The translations under genes were made by a program, and so were the position numbers. Under the pieces are notes generated by a model. It had not been told where the DNA came from. It did not search any database and worked only from the letters and a program-made list of their open reading frames with translations. Positions 42,218-46,309 of a DNA stretch of 46,309 nucleotides are shown here, piece by piece (positions within the stretch are counted from its first letter, which is position 1; each line of letters starts with the position of its first letter). This stretch comes from Bacteroidaceae bacterium (lineage in GTDB: Bacteria; Bacteroidota; Bacteroidia; Bacteroidales; Bacteroidaceae): positions 1-46,309 of the forward strand of contig JAFUYM010000040.1 of the NCBI GenBank assembly GCA_017470525.1, given 5' to 3'.

Positions 42218-43670
42218 GGTCTTGTGGAAGGATGATGGTGAATGTGGTGCCTTTGTGTTCGATGCTGCTGAATGAGATGCTGCCGCCATGTGCCTCGACA
42301 AGGAGTTTCACATAACTAAGTCCCAATCCAATGCCAGGGATGGCGTCTGATTGTGCTGTATGACTACGGAAAAATGGGTCGAACACATAGTGTGAATCTG
42401 ATTTTGAAATACCATTGCCATTGTCGGCTATGGTCAGCAGAAGATGCCCTTGCTTGTCTTTTTGATAATCAATGGTGATTGTGACGGTTTTGCCCGAATA
42501 CTTAATGGCATTTTCGAGCAGATTGCAGATGATATTTGCCAGATGCATTCGGTCAGCACAAACCATGAGGTCTTCAATGGGTTGTACTTCCATGTTGACC
42601 TGTTTACCGCTGGGTGGGTTCTGTTTCTTGATGCATTCAGTCAGCAGTGGACGTAGTGGAAATCTCGACCACACCAAAGGTATTCTGCTGGCATCTTTCA
42701 CTGTGATGTCACGAAGTTTAGCGAAATAAGCCGTCAGATTGTCCAACTCTTGATGGGAACTGGCGAGGATGTTTTGTTGGCTTTCTTTGTCTTGCATCAT
42801 GCGCTCGTTTCCCATAAAGGAAACACACATTTTTAGAGTGGAGATGGGACGTTTCAATTCATGAATCATCGTGCGAACAAAATCCTGTCGCAGTTCTTCG
42901 ATGCGCCGTTGCTTGCGGATGGTGATGATTTGATAGATGAGGCAGAATATCAGGACAATAGATAAAATTGTCGTGAGGCATAGTGTGTAGAACATTCGTC
43001 GAATGACAGACGAGAGACCCAAAGGCAGAGAAACGGTAAGTGTCTGCTTTCGCAGGATGTCGAGCGGATAAGTGACGGATATGCTCGGATGCAGCCAAGC
43101 GGTATGATGTTCCATTGTCGGATTCCACATCAGAGAGTCGATGTTTGCTGTGTTGACAAGGTCGGCATAGATGTCTTTTGACCGAAGAATGGAATCGAGC
43201 CGTCCAGCCTTGAACGGGTGTTCTTCATTGATACGGAAACGCTCTATGGCAGTCGGTGCCTGCTCATTAGTCAACTGGGCGGAAAGGTTCTCTCGGAACT
43301 CGTGTTTCTTGATATAGTTCCGTTCCCCGTTTTTATAGGCATTCTCCACAGTAGCCAGACGGAGTGTGTCGAGTTTGGCTTTTCCATACCATTTGCCTTC
43401 CACAGAATAGATTGCCAAATTCCACACGATGGAACTGTCGCTACTCAGATAGGTTTGTGTGCTTCCATACCAACGTATAGATGATACAGGCATGTTTTTG
43501 CGCGTCTGGATTTCCTCTTCTATTGATTCTACAATCTTGGCATATTGTTCTTGTTCATACTCTTGCACGGATTGTTGGTAGTGTGTCCAAAGCCAATAGC
43601 CTTGGGCAATGCAGTAGGCGGCAATGACGCAGATGGTCAGTGCATAGATAAAGCGGATTCTTCTTTTCAT
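42189..43670 (-). CDS. Sensor histidine kinase
   Basis: 493 residues. TM1 (about 7-27), a periplasmic sensor region of about 200 residues with no recognised fold, TM2 (226-248), then HisKA with phospho-accepting His270 (TMIHELKRPISTLKM) and an HATPase domain: N box NIICNLLENAIKYSG, G1 IADNGNGIS, G2 GIGLGLSYVKLLVEAHGGSI. It phosphorylates the adjacent response regulator. The -7 box at 43674-43682 ends 4 nt before the ATG, so the mRNA is probably leaderless. Confidence 0.93.
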   Translation of the reverse strand: MKRRIRFIYALTICVIAAYCIAQGYWLWTHYQQSVQEYEQEQYAKIVESIEEEIQTRKNMPVSSIRWYGSTQTYLSSDSSIVWNLAIYSVEGKWYGKAKLDTLRLATVENAYKNGERNYIKKHEFRENLSAQLTNEQAPTAIERFRINEEHPFKAGRLDSILRSKDIYADLVNTANIDSLMWNPTMEHHTAWLHPSISVTYPLDILRKQTLTVSLPLGLSSVIRRMFYTLCLTTILSIVLIFCLIYQIITIRKQRRIEELRQDFVRTMIHELKRPISTLKMCVSFMGNERMMQDKESQQNILASSHQELDNLTAYFAKLRDITVKDASRIPLVWSRFPLRPLLTECIKKQNPPSGKQVNMEVQPIEDLMVCADRMHLANIICNLLENAIKYSGKTVTITIDYQKDKQGHLLLTIADNGNGISKSDSHYVFDPFFRSHTAQSDAIPGIGLGLSYVKLLVEAHGGSISFSSIEHKGTTFTIILPQDHEENQDTTR

Positions 43671-43673
43671 GTT

Positions 43674-43682
43674 GCAAAGATA
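43674..43682 (-). promoter_or_regulatory. -7 box TATCTTTGC for the kinase gene
   Basis: Fits TAnnTTTG. Using the usual distance, the start of transcription falls on or next to the ATG at 43670. The -33 element is weak. Confidence 0.5.
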
Positions 43683-43781
43683 AGCATTTTGAAATGTCCT
43701 TGCCTACTTCCTCACGAGAAACTTTTGCCATCGTAATAATTTAGTAATAATTCCCAATGTTTGGGTAAGGATTTTTTTCAG

Positions 43782-43810
43782 TTGGAAGAGTCGAAAGGCA
43801 CTACCTTTGC
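43782..43810 (+). promoter_or_regulatory. Promoter of the TonB-receptor-like gene
   Basis: TTG (43782-43784), 17 nt, TACCTTTGC (43802-43810). It lies about 65 nt before the ATG, in a 202-nt divergent spacer with the kinase promoter. Confidence 0.6.
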
Positions 43811-43875
43811 ACCCAGAAATTTTCCAACTGTATCAACTAATGCAGTCACAACTGCACCCAAAAACATGTATAATG

Positions 43876-46309
43876 ATGAAAAAGAGTATTTTCGCCCTGT
43901 TGCTTGTTCTTGTCTCGGCAAGCATCCTCATGGGGCAAGAGACAGGAGAGAAGAAAAAGGAAACCTACTACGTTGGTTATGTGGCAGATGCATTGACACA
44001 TCAAGCCGTCGATTCAGGCATGGTGTGGCTGATGAAGACGGACAGTACAAAACTGCATGGGAGCAGTCTTTATTCCTATAATTACACCTCGACAAAAAGG
44101 GTGACATCGTTCACGTTGCCATTGGAAAAACCTGGCAGTTTCCTTGTGTGTGTGGAAGCCAAAGGGTATGAGACGAAATATGTGCCATTGGAAATCAAAC
44201 GATTCTACAAAAACGAAAGGTATATCAATCGTGAACGTCCCATCTATTTGCGAAAGCAATCGGAGGATAAGGAATTGGCAGAAGTGGTGGTGAAAGCGAC
44301 AAAGGTGAAGTTTTATCATGATGGCGATACGCTGGTGTTCAATGCCGATGCCTTCCAAATGGCTGAGGGTTCCATGCTTGACGAACTCATCCGCCAATTG
44401 CCTGGTGTGAAACTGAAAGAGGGTGGTGAGATTGAGGTGAATGGTCGCCATGTGGATGAATTGTTGCTGAATGGTAAGAATTTCTTCAATCATGACCGCG
44501 AATTGCTGTTGGATAATCTACCTTCCTATATGGTGCAGAGCATCCAAGCCTACGAACGTATGGACGAACTGCATGGAGGCTCGAACTTTAGCGACTTTGC
44601 CGAGCGGCAATATGTGATGGATGTGAAGTTAAAACGAGAATATCAAATTGGTTGGGCATCAAATGTTGAAGCGGGCATGGGTACGGATGAACGATGGCTT
44701 GCCCGACTCTTCGGCATGCGTTTCACACCTCATTCCCGTTTGGTGCTATTTGGTAATGCCAACAATGTGAATGACAACAGAAAGCCTGGGCAAGATGGCA
44801 ATTGGACACCTTTGGAACAAGGTACAGGATTGATGGACACCTATGACATGGGTGGTAACTGGAATGTGGAGCAGAAAGACAACAATTGGCATTATCAAGG
44901 TGATGCACGTTATACCTATAGCGAAAGCAAAGACGATACCCGCTCCACTGGTGAAACTTTTCTGACAGGAGGCAACACTTATGCCCGTTCCCACTATGAT
45001 GCTCAAAGTTACGACCATAAATTGCGTTCCTATCATGCACTTTCTATCTCCAGGCGCAGCATCTGGCGAAATTGCCTCAAAGACATATTCATTCATTTTT
45101 CCCCGTCTGTCGATTATCACCAGTGGCACAACCATTCCACCTCGGCAGATGTCACCCTTTCTGACAATGTGGCGGAACGGTGGGGCAAGGAATGGGTGGA
45201 TAGTTTGATGGCACCACAAGCAGGTGAATTGCTTCGTACCTATGCCATCAACCGCACACTGAACCAAGCACGAGGCAATGGGCATTCACTGAATAGTTCT
45301 GCCTCATGGACTTTCCAATTCAATCCTGCTCACAACGACAATCTGGCGTTTCTCTTCTATGGGCATCTTTCCTATGCCCGCACCCAACAACGCGACTTCG
45401 ACCACTACCTGCTGGAATATCCAACCCAATTCCTCACTGCTGCAACCTCGTTGCAGCCCTCACACGACTTCCGCAACCGCCACGACCACACCTACAACCG
45501 CCATTTCAGTACAAGCATCCACAGCGAACTGCAATATCGCCTTGCCCAGTTCAACATGCTCTCTTTCTCCTACGAACTATCCAGCACCCATCAGCGGAAC
45601 AATCGTTCCCTCTACTTGTTGAACCGTCTCGAAGGGTGGGGTAAAGACACCTCCCATTCCCTCGGCATGCTTCCCTCCACCACAGAACTGTTGCTTGCCC
45701 TTGACCAAGGCAACTCTTCTCACTCCCGAACCACATCCTTATTGAATGAACCATGTCTGCACTATCAATATGCCAAATACACGAACAAGAATACACGCAT
45801 CTTTTCGGTTCATTTACCATTCCAAATTGAAAGGAATGGATTGCATTATCAACGAGCCCAACTCGACACACTTTTTCATCACGACAATATACTGTTCTCG
45901 CCTCGGCTCTCCTACCAATTTAAGCAACAAGAACGAAATCGGGAACTGAAAGCCAACTATGAACTGAAAACGTCCTCTCCTTCCATGACCCAGTTTCTCA
46001 ACATCCGCGATGACAGCAATCCTCTCTACATCACCCATGGCAATCCTCATCTGAAGAATCAGCACATTCACGAATGGAGTGCCGAATATCGTGACCATTT
46101 CCGTTTTGATCCTAAGGAAAGCGAGCATCGTTTCCCTGCCACCATCTTCCATGCTGATGCCTACTTCCGTCTGCAACAAAATGCCATTGCAATGAGTTCC
46201 ATCTACGACAAAAGCACAGGCATTCGCACCGTCACGCCTGAAAACATCAATGGCAATTGGTATGCCCACTTCCGTGCAGGCATCACCCAACCTCTTGACC
46301 GTCAACAGA
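43876..46309 (+). CDS. TonB-dependent-receptor-like outer-membrane protein, partial
   Basis: The frame is open for 811 codons and runs off the window end. A signal peptide (MKKSIFALLLVLVSASILMG) is followed by a carboxypeptidase-regulatory-like domain (about 32-115, VGYVADALTHQAVDSGMVWL), a plug-like domain (about 120-210: FNADAFQMAEGSMLDELIRQ, LPGVKLKEGGEIEVNGRHVD) and a long barrel. This is the layout of Bacteroidetes outer-membrane beta-barrel/TonB-dependent-receptor-like proteins. The ligand is unknown. The start is an ATGATG pair (43873/43876). The gene is divergent from the kinase/regulator pair, which probably controls it. Confidence 0.85.
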   Translation, partial: MKKSIFALLLVLVSASILMGQETGEKKKETYYVGYVADALTHQAVDSGMVWLMKTDSTKLHGSSLYSYNYTSTKRVTSFTLPLEKPGSFLVCVEAKGYETKYVPLEIKRFYKNERYINRERPIYLRKQSEDKELAEVVVKATKVKFYHDGDTLVFNADAFQMAEGSMLDELIRQLPGVKLKEGGEIEVNGRHVDELLLNGKNFFNHDRELLLDNLPSYMVQSIQAYERMDELHGGSNFSDFAERQYVMDVKLKREYQIGWASNVEAGMGTDERWLARLFGMRFTPHSRLVLFGNANNVNDNRKPGQDGNWTPLEQGTGLMDTYDMGGNWNVEQKDNNWHYQGDARYTYSESKDDTRSTGETFLTGGNTYARSHYDAQSYDHKLRSYHALSISRRSIWRNCLKDIFIHFSPSVDYHQWHNHSTSADVTLSDNVAERWGKEWVDSLMAPQAGELLRTYAINRTLNQARGNGHSLNSSASWTFQFNPAHNDNLAFLFYGHLSYARTQQRDFDHYLLEYPTQFLTAATSLQPSHDFRNRHDHTYNRHFSTSIHSELQYRLAQFNMLSFSYELSSTHQRNNRSLYLLNRLEGWGKDTSHSLGMLPSTTELLLALDQGNSSHSRTTSLLNEPCLHYQYAKYTNKNTRIFSVHLPFQIERNGLHYQRAQLDTLFHHDNILFSPRLSYQFKQQERNRELKANYELKTSSPSMTQFLNIRDDSNPLYITHGNPHLKNQHIHEWSAEYRDHFRFDPKESEHRFPATIFHADAYFRLQQNAIAMSSIYDKSTGIRTVTPENINGNWYAHFRAGITQPLDRQQ

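Overview
The window looks like chromosomal DNA from a Bacteroidales bacterium, most likely Prevotella or a close relative. Evidence: promoters with the Bacteroidetes -7 box (TAnnTTTG, often TAACTTTGC or TACCTTTGC), few Shine-Dalgarno sequences, a BspA-type leucine-rich surface protein with a type IX secretion-like tail, a fused FeoA-FeoB, a SecA and S1 of Bacteroidetes type, and SusC-like/TonB-type outer-membrane proteins. Most genes lie on the minus strand. Nothing looks like a phage, insertion sequence or CRISPR.

Layout. 1-5651 (minus): TPR membrane protein, lumazine synthase (ribH), and the 5' 4.3 kb of a TamB-like gene cut by the window edge. 5652-7518: repeat-rich spacer and an AlbA_2/Schlafen-type regulator gene bracketed by two identical 31-nt palindromes. 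7789-11640: a 1227-residue BspA-like protein with a 6S-like structured RNA directly upstream. 11882-12437: a small basic protein overlapping a retropepsin-like protease gene. 12609-19738: tilS, tRNA-Cys(GCA), a secreted C1 peptidase, an Xaa-Pro aminopeptidase, a lipoprotein, and rpsA. 20011-21147: a Rid-family protein.

21298-32294 is the most interesting part. A six-gene operon (porin, imelysin-family lipoprotein, di-heme DUF1111 lipoprotein, second porin, mono-heme c-type cytochrome lipoprotein, truncated CcsBA-like membrane protein) lies downstream of feoAB and a FeoB-associated Cys-rich protein. Divergent to feoAB is a regulator fusing a RIC-like hemerythrin domain to a LuxR helix-turn-helix. 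The promoters of feoAB and of the six-gene operon share one architecture: TGRGTATTG, 20 nt, TAACTTTGC. Further TGRGTAT sites are phased at 21 bp upstream of the operon. I infer a co-regulated iron acquisition/redox locus, possibly controlled by the di-iron regulator.

32311-34797 (plus): gmd and fcl make GDP-L-fucose; the pair may be co-transcribed with the regulator. 35023-41398 (minus): a DUF4105 membrane protein, an alkaline-phosphatase-fold protein that seems to have lost catalytic residues, and secA, with a 9-bp minisatellite just upstream of secA. 41531-46309: a histidine kinase/OmpR-type response regulator pair divergent from a TonB-dependent-receptor-like outer-membrane barrel gene cut by the window end.
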